Assembly: GCF_003086295.3 (NCBI RefSeq)
Contig: NC_092040.1
Coordinates: 59,065,559 to 59,129,558 of the forward strand
Length of the DNA: 64,000 nt
From: Arachis hypogaea
Lineage: Eukaryota > Streptophyta > Magnoliopsida > Fabales > Fabaceae
Direction of reading: 5' to 3'
Part shown: in pieces, positions 22,252 through 32,766 of the stretch
How positions within the stretch are numbered: position 1 is the stretch's first letter
Layout of the letters: each line of letters begins with the position of its first letter
Notes under the pieces: model-generated
What the model was told of the DNA's origin: nothing
Seen by the model: the letters and a program-made list of their open reading frames with translations, nothing else
Databases searched by the model: none
Made by a program: the position numbers and the translations under genes

Positions 22252-22972
22252 GGTGGATTCATTCTTTGTTCTTACTTTTCTGCTGTTCGGTTTTTATATA
22301 TGTTTATCTATGTTTTGTGTCTCTACTTCATGATCATTAGTGTTTAGTAACTATGTCTTAAAGTTATGAATAATTCCATTAATCCTTCACCTCTCTTAAA
22401 TGAAAAATTTTTTTAATCAAAAGAACAAGAAGTACATGAATTTCGAATTTATCCTTGAATTTAGTTTAATTATATTGATATGGTGACAATACTTTTTGTT
22501 TTCTGAATGAATGCTTAAACAGTGCATATTTTTAATCTTGTTGTTTATGAATGTTAAAACTGTTGGCTCTTGAAAGAATGATGAACAAAGAGAAATGTTA
22601 TTGATGATCTGAAAAATCATAAAATTGATTCTTGAAGCAAGAAAAAGCAGTGAAAAAGCAAAAGCTTGTGAAAAAAAAAGTGGCGAAAAAAGTAGAAAGA
22701 AAAAGAAAAAGCTTGTGTCATGCAGGTCCAAGTGAAAAGCTTGGGACTGAGTGGTTAAAGTCGTGATCCAAAGCAAAAGAGTGTGCTTAAGAGCTCTGGG
22801 CACCTCTAACTGGGGACTCTAGCAAAGCTGAGTCACAATCTGAAAAGGTTCACCCAGTCATGTGTCTGTGCCATTTATGTATCTGGTGGTAATACTGGAA
22901 AACAAAGTGCTTAGGGCCATAGCCAAGACTCATAAAAGTAGATGTGTTCAAGAATCAACATGCTTAACTAGG
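22252..22972 (+). other. E2 3' untranslated region, left part
   Basis: Non-coding, aligns with 4350-5205 of E1 with an internal deletion near 22700. Ends at the E3 target site AGAAT (22973-22977). Continues at 34403. Confidence 0.8.
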
Positions 22973-22977
22973 AGAAT

Positions 22978-24608
22978 TGATGAGCGGATAATTTGTACGC
23001 TTTTTGGCATTGTTTTTAGTATGTTTTTAGTATGATCTAGTTAGTTTTTAGTATATTTTTATTAGTTTTTAGTTAAAATTCACTTTTCTGGACTTTACTA
23101 TGAGTTTGTGTGTTTTTCTGTGATTTCAGGTATTTTCTGGCTGAAATTGAGGGACTTGAGCAAAAATCTGATTCAGAGACTAAAAAGGACTGCAGATGCT
23201 GTTGGATTCTGACCTCCCTACACTCGAAGTAGCTTTTCTGGAGCTACAGAAGCCCAATTGGCGCGCTCTCAACGGCGTTGGAAAGTAGACATCCTGGGCT
23301 TTCCAGCAATATATGATAGTTCATACTTTGCCCAAGATTTGATGGCCCAAACCGGCGTTCAAAGTCACCCTCAGAATTCCCAGCGTTAAACGCCGGAACT
23401 GGCACAAAGATGGGAGTTAAACGCCCAAACTGGCACCAAAGCTGGCGTTTAACTCCAAGAAGAGTCTCTACACGAAAATGCTTCAATGCTCAGCCCAAGC
23501 ACACACCAAGTGGGCCCGGAAGTGGATTTTTATTTCATTTACTCATTTCTGTAAACCCTAGGCTACTAGTTTTCTATAAGTAGGACCTTTTACTATTGTA
23601 TTTTCATCTTCTGATCTTTGGAATCTTTTGATCTTTAGATCTTTTTATCAAGTTTGGGGGCTGGCCATTCGGCCATGCCTAGACCTTGTTCTTATGTATT
23701 TTCAACAGTGGAGTTTCTACACACCATAGATGAAGGTGTGGAGCTCTGCTGTACCTCGAGTATTAATGCAATTACTATTGTTCTTCTATTCAATTCCGCT
23801 TGTTCTTGTTCCAAGATATCACTTGTTCTTCAACTTGATGAATGTGATGATCCCTGACACTCATCATCATTCTCACCTATGAACGTGTGCCTGACAACCA
23901 CCTCCGTTCTACCTTAGATTGGGTGGATATCTCTTGGATTCTTTAACCGGAATCTTCGTGGTATAAGCTAGAACTGATGGCGGCATTCAAGAGAATCCGG
24001 AAGGTCTAAACCTTGTCTGTGGTATTCTGAGTAGGATTCAATGATTGAATGACTGTGACGAGCTTCAAACTCCTGAGGGTTGGGCGTTAGTGACAGACAC
24101 AAAAGAATCACTGGATTCTATTCCGGCCTGATTGAGAACTGACAGATGGATAGCCGTGCCGTGACAGGGTGCGTTGAACATTTCCACTGAGAGGATGGGA
24201 GGTAGCCACTGACAACGGTGAAACCCTTGCATACAGCTTGCCATGGAAAGGAGTAAGAAGGATTGGATGAAGACAGTAGGAAAGCAGAGAGACGGAAGGG
24301 ACCAAGCATCTTCATACGCTTATCTGAAATTCCTACCAATGAATTACATAAGTATCTCTATCTTTATCTTTATGTTTTATTCATCATCCATAACCATTTG
24401 AGTTTGCCTGACTAAGATTTACAAGGTGACCATAGCTTGCTTCATACCAACAATCTCTGTGGGATCGACCCTTACTCGCGTAAGGTTTATTACTTGGACG
24501 ACACAGTACACTTGCTGGTTAGTTGTGCGAAGTTGTGATAAAAAGTTGAGATTGCAATTGAGCGTACCATGTTGATGGCGCCATTGATGATCACAATTTC
24601 GTGCACCA
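22978..24608 (+). repeat. E3 5' LTR (1631 bp)
   Basis: Starts TGATGAGCGGATAATTTG, ends TTCGTGCACCA. Dyads such as GCGTTAAACGCCGG lie at 23350-23460, starting ~374 bp in. TATA-like CTATAAG is at 23574-23580. The U5 hairpin CCTTACTCGCGTAAGG is at 24470-24485. Minus-strand ORFs in it recur in the 3' LTR only because the LTRs are copies. Confidence 0.96.
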
Positions 24609-24614
24609 AGTTTT

Positions 24615-24632
24615 TTGCGCCGTTGCCGGGGA
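24615..24632 (+). promoter_or_regulatory. Primer-binding site of E3, one mismatch to tRNA-Asp
   Basis: Reads TTGCGCCGTTGCCGGGGA, 6 bp after the LTR. The second base differs from the TGGCGCC... form of the other elements. Confidence 0.85.
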
Positions 24633-26145
24633 TTGTTCGAGTATGGACAACTGACGGTTCATCTTGTTGCTTAGATTAGGTATTTTTTTTCAGAGTTCTT
24701 AAGAATGAATTCTAGTGTTTCAAGGTGATGTTCTTATCATCACCAAAGCTAATTGATCTTCATCAATTTAGCTCTTGAATGCAATGTCTGCTGAAGCTTG
24801 GCTAGCCATGTCTAATTTCTTTAGACTGAAGCTTTAGACTAACATTGCATGATTCCTGGAATTCTCATTAAGAATTTTGATACCTTTATTTTCTTTTTCA
24901 CTTAATTTTCGAAAAAGCACAAAAAAATTTACAAAATCATAAAATCCAAAAATTTCTTGTTTGAGTCTAGAGTCCCATTTTAAGTTTGGTGTCAATTGAA
25001 TGTTTCTGTTCTTTTTGCATTCATGCATGTGTCTTCATTAATCTTCATGTTGTTCTTGATGATTTCATTGCTCTGATTTTTAAATTCTCTTGACTTGAGT
25101 GTTTTGTGTGTCTCATATGCATTCTCATTTTGTCAGTGTCAGTAGTATACAAACTGCTAAGTTTGGTGTCCTGCATGCATTATTTATTTGATTCTAGTTG
25201 TATTTTGACTATTCCTTATTATTAAAAATCCAAAAATATTTTTAATTTGTGTCTTTCCAAGTCAATAATACAGAGAATTGAAGATTTAGAACATACTGCA
25301 GAGGAATTACACAGAAAAAGCTGGGCGTTCAAAACGCCCAGTGAGGAAGGCAAACTGGCGTTTAAACGCCAGCCAGGGTGCCTGGCTGGGCGTTTAACGC
25401 CCAAAAGGGTAGAGTTTTGGGCGTTAAACGCCAGAATGTGCACCATTCTAGGCGTTTAACGCCAGGATGGCACAAGAGGGAAGATTCTGTTTTCAAATCA
25501 AATTTTTTTCAGGTTTTCAAAATTTTTTTTCAAAATCAAATCTTTTTCAAATCATATCTTTTCAATCATATGTTTTCAAAATCAATTTCTTTCCTTTTTC
25601 AAAGATACTTGCTATCAATTAATGATTTGATTCAACATTTCAAGTATGTTGCCTTTTCTGTTGAGAAAGGTTTAATGTCTGAATCATATCTTTTCTTGTC
25701 AGCCAAGTTATTAATTTTTAAAATCAAATCTTTTTAAAATGTTTTTCAAATCATATCTTCTCACTCACATCTTTTTAAAACCAATCATATTTTCCTAATC
25801 ACATCTTTTTCAAAATAGTTTTCAATCATATCCTTCTGATTTCTAATTTCAAAATCTTTTTCAAAAATCACTTGATTTCTTTTCCATTCTTAGTTTTCGA
25901 AAATCAATTAGTGTTTTTCAAAATGTTTTCAAAATCTTTTACTTAATTTTCGAAAATTACTTCCCCTCCTCTCACATCCTTCTATTTATGGACTAACACT
26001 ATTCCTTAATGCACAATTTGAACTCCATCTTCTTTGATAAGTTCGAATTTTCTACTTCTGCCTTCTATTTTTCCTCTGACACCTCAAGGAATCTCTATAC
26101 TGTGACATAGAGGATTCCATATTTTCTTGTTCTCTTCTCTTTCAT
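24633..26145 (+). other. E3 5' leader (about 1.5 kb)
   Basis: Long AT-rich non-coding leader. It contains TTTTAAGTTTGGTGTC at 24978, CTAAGTTTGGTGTCC near 25160, a dyad array at 25321-25468, and many TTTTCAAAATC-like strings at 25480-25970. The motif CCTCAAGGAATCTCTATACT, close to 26086, also occurs before the E2 gag start. Confidence 0.8.
25321..25468 (+). repeat. Dyad array in the E3 leader
   Basis: Five palindromes: CTGGGCGTTCAAAACGCCCAG in part (25321), CTGGCGTTTAAACGCCAG, CTGGGCGTTTAACGCCCA, TTGGGCGTTAAACGCC and AGGCGTTTAACGCCAG. They keep the GGCGTT/AACGCC arms with varied centres. Confidence 0.9.
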
Positions 26146-27681
26146 ATGAGCAGGAGCAAAGACAAAAGCATTCTTGTTGAGGCTGACCCTGAACCTAAAA
26201 GGACCTTGAAGCGAAAGCTAAGAGAAGCTAAGGCACAATTCTCTGTAGAGGACCTAACAAAAATCTTCAAAGAAGAAGAACCCATGGCAGCCGAAAACAA
26301 CAACAATGCCAACAATGCAAGGAAGGTGCTGGGTGACTTTACTGCACCTACTCCCGACTTCTATGGGAGAAGCATCTCTATCCCTGCCATTGGAGCAAAC
26401 AACTTTGAGCTTAAGCCTCAATTAGTTTCTCTAATGCAACAGAATTGCAAGTTCCATGGACTTCCATTGGAAGATCCTCATCAGTTTTTAGCTGAATTCT
26501 TGCAAATCTGTGACACTGTCAAGACTAATGGGGTTGACCCTGAGGTCTACAGACTTATGCTATTCCCTTTTGCTGTAAGAGACAGAGCTAGGACATGGTT
26601 GGACTCACAACCTAAAGAAAGCCTGAACTCTTGGGAAAAGCTAGTCAATGCCTTCTTGGCAAAGTTCTTTCCACCTCAAAAATTGAGTAAGCTTAGAGTG
26701 GAAGTCCAAACCTTCGGACAGAAGGAAGGAGAATCCCTCTATGAAGCTTGGGAAATATACAAACAATTAATCAGAAAGTGTCCCTCTGATATGCTTTATG
26801 AGTGGAGCATCATAGGTATTTTCTATGATGGTCTTTCTGAACTGTCCAAGATGTCTTTGGATAGCTCTGCTGGAGGATCTCTTCATCTGAAGAAGACGCC
26901 TACAGAAGCTCAAGAACTAATTGAAATGGTTGCAAATAACCAATTCATGTATACTTCTGAAAGGAATTCTGTGAACAATGGGACTAATCAGAAGAAAGGA
27001 GTTCTTGAGATTGACACTCTGAATGCCATATTGGCTCAGAACAAAATATTGACTCAGCAAGTCAATATGATTTCTCAAAGTCTGTCTGGAATGCAAAATG
27101 CACCAGGCAGTACTAAGGAAGCTTCATCTGAAGAAGAAGCTTATGATCCTGAGAACCCTTCAATGGAAGAGGTGAATTACATGGGAGAACCCTATGGAAA
27201 CACCTATAATCCTTCATGGAGAAATCATCCAAATCTTTCATGGAAGGATCAACAGAGACCTCAACAAGGTTTCAACAATAATGGTGGAAGAAACAGGTTT
27301 AGCAATAGCAAGCCTTTTCCATCATCTTCTCAGCAACAGATAGAGAGTTCTAAGCAGAACACCTCTGACTTAGCAACCATGGTCTCTGATCTAATCAAAA
27401 CCACTCAAAGTTTCATGACTGAAACTAGGTCCTCCATTAGAAACTTGGAGGGACAAGTGGGTCAGCTGAGCAAGAAAATTACTGAACTTCCTCCTAGTAC
27501 TCTTCCAAGCAATACAGAAGAAAATCCAAAAGGAGAGTGCAAAGCCATCAACATGGCCGAATTTGGAGAGGAGGAAGAGGCAGTGAATGCCACTGAGGAA
27601 GACCTCAATGGACGTCCACTAGCCTCCAATGAGTTCCCCATGAGGAACCATGGGAATCTGAGGCTCAAAATGAGACCATAG
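26146..27681 (+). CDS. gag of E3 (511 aa), capsid precursor
   Basis: The start ATG at 26146 follows CTCTTTCAT and gives MSRSKDKSILVEADPEPK. Residues ~85-260 carry the retrotransposon gag core: NNFELKPQLVSLMQQNCKF, FPFAVRDRARTWLDSQPKES, PPQKLSKLRVEVQTFGQK, then CPSDMLYEWSIIGIFYDGLS. Later come a YMGEPYGNTYN-SWRNHPN-W segment and a coiled tail (SSIRNLEGQVGQLSKKITE). No CCHC knuckle is seen. It would form the particle that packages element RNA. After ~residue 500 the frame leaves the expected path: relative to E2 one base is missing around 27640-27655, so protease lies in another frame and gag ends early at RLKMRP. Confidence 0.93.
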   Translation: MSRSKDKSILVEADPEPKRTLKRKLREAKAQFSVEDLTKIFKEEEPMAAENNNNANNARKVLGDFTAPTPDFYGRSISIPAIGANNFELKPQLVSLMQQNCKFHGLPLEDPHQFLAEFLQICDTVKTNGVDPEVYRLMLFPFAVRDRARTWLDSQPKESLNSWEKLVNAFLAKFFPPQKLSKLRVEVQTFGQKEGESLYEAWEIYKQLIRKCPSDMLYEWSIIGIFYDGLSELSKMSLDSSAGGSLHLKKTPTEAQELIEMVANNQFMYTSERNSVNNGTNQKKGVLEIDTLNAILAQNKILTQQVNMISQSLSGMQNAPGSTKEASSEEEAYDPENPSMEEVNYMGEPYGNTYNPSWRNHPNLSWKDQQRPQQGFNNNGGRNRFSNSKPFPSSSQQQIESSKQNTSDLATMVSDLIKTTQSFMTETRSSIRNLEGQVGQLSKKITELPPSTLPSNTEENPKGECKAINMAEFGEEEEAVNATEEDLNGRPLASNEFPMRNHGNLRLKMRP

Positions 27682-28439
27682 AGATTCCATTGAACTTACT
27701 TCTGCCATTCATGAGCTCTGATGAGTATTCTTCCTCTGAAGAGGATGAGTATGTCACTGAAGAGCAAGTTGCTAAATACCTTGAAGCAATCATGAAGCTA
27801 AATGACAAGTTATTTGGAAATGAGACTTGGGAGGATGAACCCCCTTTGCTCACCAAAGAACTGGATGACTTGTCTAGGCAGAAACTGCCTCAAAAGAGAC
27901 AGGATCCTGGGAAGTTTTCAATACCTTGTACCATAGGCACCATGACCTTCAAGAAGGCCTTGTGTGACCTAGGGTCAAGTGTAAACCTCATGCCTCTCTC
28001 TGTAATGGAGAAGCTAGGGATCTTTGAGGTGCAAGCTGCAAAAATCTCACTAGAGATGGCAGACAACTCAAGAAAACAAGCTTATGGACTTGTAGAGGAT
28101 GTTCTGGTAAAAGTTGAAGACCATTACATCCCTACTGATTTCATAGTCCTAGAGACTGGGAAGTGCATGGATGAATCCATCATCCTTGGCAGACCCTTCC
28201 TAGCCACAGCAAAGGCTGTGATTGATGTAGACAGAGGAGAATTGATCATTCAAGTGAATGAAGAATCCTTGGTGTTTAAGGCTCAAGGATATCCCTCTGT
28301 CACCATGGAGAGGAAGCATGAAGAGCTTCTCTCAAAACAGAACCAAACAGAGCCCCCACAGTCAAACTCTAAGTTTGGTGTTGGGAGGCCACAACCAACT
28401 TCTAAGTTTGGTGTTGAAACCCCCACATTTAAACTCTAA
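27643..28439 (+). CDS. Protease of E3 with a KFGV-repeat tail
   Basis: Frame open from about 27643; first ATG at 27690. Contains LPFMSSDEYSSSEEDEYVTE, then LPQKRQDPGKFSIPCTIG, the aspartic protease motif CDLGSSVNLMPLS (DLG), and IILGRPFLATAKAVIDVDRG. The retropepsin-type fold would cleave gag. It ends with KHEELLSKQNQ, NSKFGV, TSKFGV and FKL-stop. A third AACTCTAAGTTTGGTGTT unit is present in DNA but out of frame. There is no ATG near the frame start, so translation would need frameshifting or the copy is defective; a one-base deletion relative to E2 is the simpler reading. Confidence 0.85.
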
Positions 28440-28450
28440 GTTTGGTGTTG
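28366..28450 (+). repeat. CTAAGTTTGGTGTT repeats at the end of the E3 protease ORF
   Basis: Three units near 28368, 28402 and 28436. The third lies past the stop, so the DNA motif is kept without the peptide. Confidence 0.85.
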
Positions 28451-28500
28451 GGAGGTTCCAACATTGCTCTGAGTATCTGTGAGGCTCCATGAGAGCCCTC

Positions 28501-28550
28501 TGTCAAGCTACTAACATTAAAGAAGCGCTTGTTGGGAGGCAACCCAATGT
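28501..28550 (+). promoter_or_regulatory. Conserved post-ORF hairpin element (E3 copy)
   Basis: GAAGCGCTT then GTTGGGAGGCAACCCAAT (28531-28548). Same context as E1 and E2, about 60 bp after the stop. Confidence 0.7.
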
Positions 28551-28665
28551 TATATTTTATCTATTTTCTTTTGTTATTTTATGTTTTTTGTAGGTTGATG
28601 ATCATGAGAAGTCACAAAATCAATTGAAAAAGCAAAAACAGAATGAAAAACAGAAAGAAAAACAG

Positions 28666-30330
28666 ATGTTATCAGTAGAGCTTATATGCTCACTAAATCG
28701 CTCGCTTGCAAACAGTCCAGCTAGCTTCTTTGCCTTTACTTAGTCTTTTCTTTCGCGCACTACTATGAGTGACATTTATGACAAGGCATACCTCTCTGCG
28801 TAGCTACAGAGAGGATCAAAGGTGAAAAAACCTAAGCAACCCAGAGAAGGGCTCGAAATCTGTCCCTTCAGTTGTGTAAGAAGGCAATCCACACGATCAC
28901 GAGCCCGCTCCCGTCGAGCCTCTTCGACGACACTAGCCTAGGCCTTCTTCCCACTAGACATGACTTGGCCTTAGATTCAATCCCGTTGATTGATCTTTCT
29001 CCTTAGTTTATTAGCTTAGCCCCGCTAATCCTCCCTTTAGTGATATCATATTCTCTCAGAAAAATCCTTTACATCCTCTTTCCTGAAGCACGTTCTTTTC
29101 CTCAGGTAATCAATCCTCCTTTAGGGCGGAATGACTCTCTCTCGTCCTGTTGGTAAGGAGAGCAGGCTGTCTTACTAGCTTGATTCTCAATTTCCTGCCA
29201 GGAATTTAGTCTGCTTTCCTTATACTTTAAAAGTCTATTATCTGGGAACTCTCGGGAGAAAGTTATTTTCCTCCTTTTTCCCTTTAAGTCGACGGCGTTA
29301 CACCATTGGGATACTTCGAATAAACTAGAGTACATATAGGATCCACCGGTGCTAAAACCTTTCATTTTTTCACTTAGTGGTCTAACGGAATCTGTCTCCT
29401 TCTCAGTTGCTAGTCTCGGCATATAGACTAAGAACCTCTATGGAGACATAGTGGTTTCCGGTATAGGAAGGTGTAGGGGCAAGCATATGTTTGTGTCTGT
29501 CCAAGCAAGCATATTTGTGTGCATTGATTGATAGAAGGGGTTGGTTGGGACAAGCTAAAATAGCTTGCAACATTGCGGTGTTTTGGTTCTCTAAGAACTG
29601 CAAAAAAGATTGGGATCTAGTGCGCTAACGCTGGAAGGGATGGTTTTGGGTAGGAGAGAGACCACTGGAAGACTTAGTCATTTAGATAGAGATTACAGAG
29701 CTATACATAAAAATATTGAACTCAGTATCCCCAGGTTAGTGTTTATCTGGTTCGAGAGGACCAGGCGTTCACTAAATACATTTCGCTTACAGTCACTAGT
29801 AAGGGGTTCTAGTAACGAAAGATTCCTTCTATAGCTATAGGCTATAGGTAGGCCTTTTACTTTATTTTTAAAGCAAGAACGCGCTTTTCCAAGCTCATGA
29901 CGCTCTATTCCTTTATGCTCAGTTCGTCTTCTCTTTTCGTGGGGAATCATGTGCATGAACCGGACATAGCCATTTTAGTGGTGATTTGCGTCTGTTGTTC
30001 CTTTTTCTTTTCTTCTTTTTTATCTCGGAGGAGATCTCCATGGAATTATATATATTCTTTTTGACGATTTTGACAAGTCGCTTTTTCATGTCACCGGAAA
30101 TGGTCCTATGGGAGATTGCCTTAGTACTAGAACTCATATTCCTGTTTGGCTTCAATTATAGAGAGAAGAAGGAAAACAACCAACTTCCTATGTGGGTCTT
30201 CTTCTCTTTCATTCTCCTCTTCCTTCTTCCGAGTTTCTATATATTTTATTCAGGAGTTTTCCGCTATATTAATTTCCTTTTAGTGATTCTATTATCCGCC
30301 GCGGGGGCAGGATGTGTTCACTTCATGTGT
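28666..30330. other. Organelle-like (probably mitochondrial) DNA inside E3
   Basis: Between the GAAAAACAG string shared with E1 (3375-3400) and the first dyad of the next array lies about 1.65 kb with no counterpart in E1 or E2. It is less AT-rich, lacks the T-rich runs of its surroundings, and has the style of plant mitochondrial intergenic DNA. That judgement is from general familiarity; no gene was identified. One ORF with several hydrophobic segments occurs near its right end. It may be a nuclear copy of organelle DNA or a segment captured during element replication. Confidence 0.5.
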
Positions 30331-30345
30331 CTCACCAGTGAAGGG
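30040..30345 (+). pseudogene. Hydrophobic ORF in the organelle-like segment, running into E3 sequence
   Basis: ATG at 30040 gives MELYIFFLTILTSRFFMS, then hydrophobic stretches (WEIALVLELIFLFGF, WVFFSFILLFLLPSFYIFY, FLLVILLSAAGAG) that look like three to four membrane segments. The reading frame then continues across the right junction into dyad-coded LGVKRQ. I do not recognise the protein. The open frame past the junction is chance. It may be an end of a mitochondrial membrane-protein gene. Confidence 0.35.
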
Positions 30346-30352
30346 CAAGAAC

Positions 30353-30410
30353 TTGGCGTTAAACGCCAGAAATGGGCACCAGCCGGGCGTTTAACGCCAG
30401 AATTGGCACA
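30353..30410 (+). repeat. Short dyad array in E3 (two units)
   Basis: TTGGCGTTAAACGCCAG and CGGGCGTTTAACGCCAG. Counterpart of the longer arrays in E1 and E2; most units are absent here. Confidence 0.85.
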
Positions 30411-30829
30411 AAGAGCAATTTTGCTCGCCACTTGGTGCAGGGATGACTTTTCCTTGACACCTCAGGATCTGTGGACCCCACAGGATCCCTACCTACCCCA
30501 CCACTCTCTCTGTTCTTCACCCATTCACCAATCACCTCAACACCTCTTTCCCAAAAACCCTTCACCTATCAAATCCCATCTTTCTCTTCACCACTCACAT
30601 CCATCCTTCATAAAACTCCACCTACCCCACCATTCAAATTCAAAACACTTTCCCTCCCAAACCCACCCATACATGACCGAACCATAACCCTCCCCCCACT
30701 CCTATATAAACCCTTCTTCACTCCTTCATTTTCACACAACATAAACACTACTTCTCCCCCTTTGGCCGAACCACAAAAGCCTCCTCCATCTCCTTCAATT
30801 CTTCTTCTTCTACTCTCTTCTTTCTTCTT

Positions 30830-30867
30830 TTGCTCGAGGACGAGCAAACCTTTTAAGTTTGGTGTGG
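30830..30867 (+). promoter_or_regulatory. Hairpin plus TTTAAGTTTGGTGTGG cassette upstream of ORF2 (E3)
   Basis: TTGCTCGAGGACGAGCAA (30830-30847), a perfect 7-bp stem, and TTTAAGTTTGGTGTGG (30852-30867). It lies 36 bp before the ATG at 30903. Confidence 0.65.
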
Positions 30868-30902
30868 TAAAAGCATTGCTTTTTGTTTTTCCATAACCAT
30901 TT

Positions 30903-32027
30903 ATGGCATCCAAGACCGGAGAAACCTCTAGAAAGAGGAAAGGGAAGGCAAAAGCTTCCACCTCCGAGTCATGGGAGATGGAGAGATTCATCTCAAGGGT
31001 GCATCAAGACCACTTCTATGAAGTTGTGGCCTTGAAGAAGGTGATCCCCGAGGTCCCTTTCAAACTCAAAAAGAGTGAATATCCAGAGATCCGACATGAG
31101 ATCCGAAGGAGAGATTGGGAAGTTCTTACCAACCCCATTCAACAAGTCGGAATCTTAATGGTTCAAGAGTTCTATGCCAATGCATAGATCACCAAGAACC
31201 ATGATCAAAGTGTGAACCCGGACCCAAAGAATTGGCTTACTATGGTTCGGGGGAAATACTTGGACTTTAGTCCGAAAAATGTAAGGTTGGCATTCAACTT
31301 GCCCATGATGCAAGGAGATGAACACCCTTACACTAGAAGGGTCAACTTTGATCAAAGGTTGGACCACGTCCTCTCAGTCATTTGTGAAGAGGGCACCTAA
31401 TGGAAGAGAGATTCAAGAGGGAAGCTGGTTCAACTGAGAAGGCATGACCTCAAGCCCGTGGCTAGAGGATGGTTGGAGTTTATCCAACGCTCAATCATTC
31501 CCACTAGCAACCGGTCCAAAGTTACTATAGACCGGGCCATCATGATCCATAGCATCATGATTGGAGAAGAAATAGAAGTTCATGAGGTGATATCCCAAGA
31601 ACTTTATAAGGTGGCGGACAAGTCCTCTACCTTGGCAAGGTTAGCCTTTCCCCATCTCATTTGTCACCTTTGTTATTCAGTTGGAGTTGACATAGAGGGA
31701 GACATCCCCATTGATGAGGACAAGCCCATCACTAAGAAGAGGATGGAGCAAACAAGAGACCCCTCTCATCATCAAATCCCTGAGATGCCTCAAGGGATGC
31801 ACTTTCCTCCACAGAACTATTGGGAGCAACTAAACACCTCCCTAGGAGAATTGAGTTCCAACATGGGACAACTAAGGGTGGAGCACCAAGAACATTCCAT
31901 TCTCCTCCATGAAATTAGAAAAGATCAAAGAATCATGAGAGAGGAGCAACAAAGACAAGGAAGAGACATTGAGGAGCTCAAGCACTCGATAGGATCTTCA
32001 AGAGGAAGAACAAGCCGCCATCACTAA
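30903..32027 (+). pseudogene. ORF2 of E3: one frame with two in-frame stops
   Basis: ATG at 30903 gives MASKTGETSRKRKGKAKAST, a basic start that could be a nuclear signal. Then come RFISRVHQDHFYEVVALKK and YPEIRHEIRRRDWEVLTNP. TAG at 31185-31187 follows FYANA and TAA at 31398-31400 follows EEGT; the frame is otherwise open to 32027. Central conserved blocks: MVRGKYLDFSPKNVRLAF, MMQGDEHPYTRR, GWLEFIQRSIIPTSNRS, RAIMIHSIMIGEEIEVHEV and FPHLICHLCYS. The C-terminus is charged and probably coiled (QLRVEHQEHSILLHEIRKDQ). It resembles the 'putative plant transposon protein' domain, from memory. The TAG is shared with E2 at the same codon. Role unknown. Confidence 0.8.
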
Positions 32028-32729
32028 GGTGGACCCGTTCTTTAATTTCCTTGTTCTTTATTTTTCTGTTTTTCGAATTTTAGTGCTTATGTTTATCTAT
32101 GTTTGTGTCTTGTGATCATTAGTGTCTTAGTGTCTATGCCTTAAAGTTATGAATGTCCTATGAATCCATCACCTTTCTTGAATGAAAAATGTTCTTAATT
32201 GAAAAAGAGTAGAATTGCATGAATTCTGAATTTTATAACAGTTTAATTATTTTGAGGTGGTGGCAATACTTTTGTTTTCTGAATGTATGCTTAAACAGTG
32301 CATATGTCTTTTGAATTTGTGTTTCATGAATGTTGGCTCTTGAAAGAATGATGAAAAAGGAGACATGTTACTGAAAAAGGAGACATGTTATTGAGTCACA
32401 ATCTGAAAAGGTTCACCCAATTATGTGTCTGTGGCATGTATGTATCCGGTGGTAATACTGGAAGACAGAGTGCTTTGGGCCACGGCCAAGACTCAATAAG
32501 TAGCTGTGTTCAAGAATCATCATACTTAACTAGGAGAATCAATGACACTATCTGGATTCTGAGTTCCTAAAGAAGCCAATCATTCTGAATTTCAAAGGAT
32601 AGAGTGAGATGCCAAAACTGTTTAGAGGCAAAAAGCTAAAAGCCCCGCTCATCTAATTAATACTGATCTTCATAGATGTTTTTGGAATTCATTTTATATT
32701 CTCTTCTTTTTATCTTATTTGATTTTCAG
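32028..32729 (+). other. E3 3' untranslated region
   Basis: Non-coding, aligned with E1 and E2. A short direct repeat CTGAAAAAGGAGACATGTTA-like (32350-32392) suggests slippage. No gene visible. Confidence 0.75.
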
Positions 32730-32766
32730 TTGCTTGAGGACAAGCAACAATTTAAGTTTGGTGTTG
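32730..32766 (+). promoter_or_regulatory. PPT cassette of E3
   Basis: TTGCTTGAGGACAAGCAA (32730-32747) and TTTAAGTTTGGTGTTG (32751-32766), directly before the 3' LTR. Confidence 0.7.

Noticed and set aside
29745..29770. GGTTCGAGAGGACCAGG resembled the sarcin-ricin loop of large rRNA
   Set aside because: The flanks do not match rRNA, and the core GTACGAGAGGACC is not exact; probably chance.
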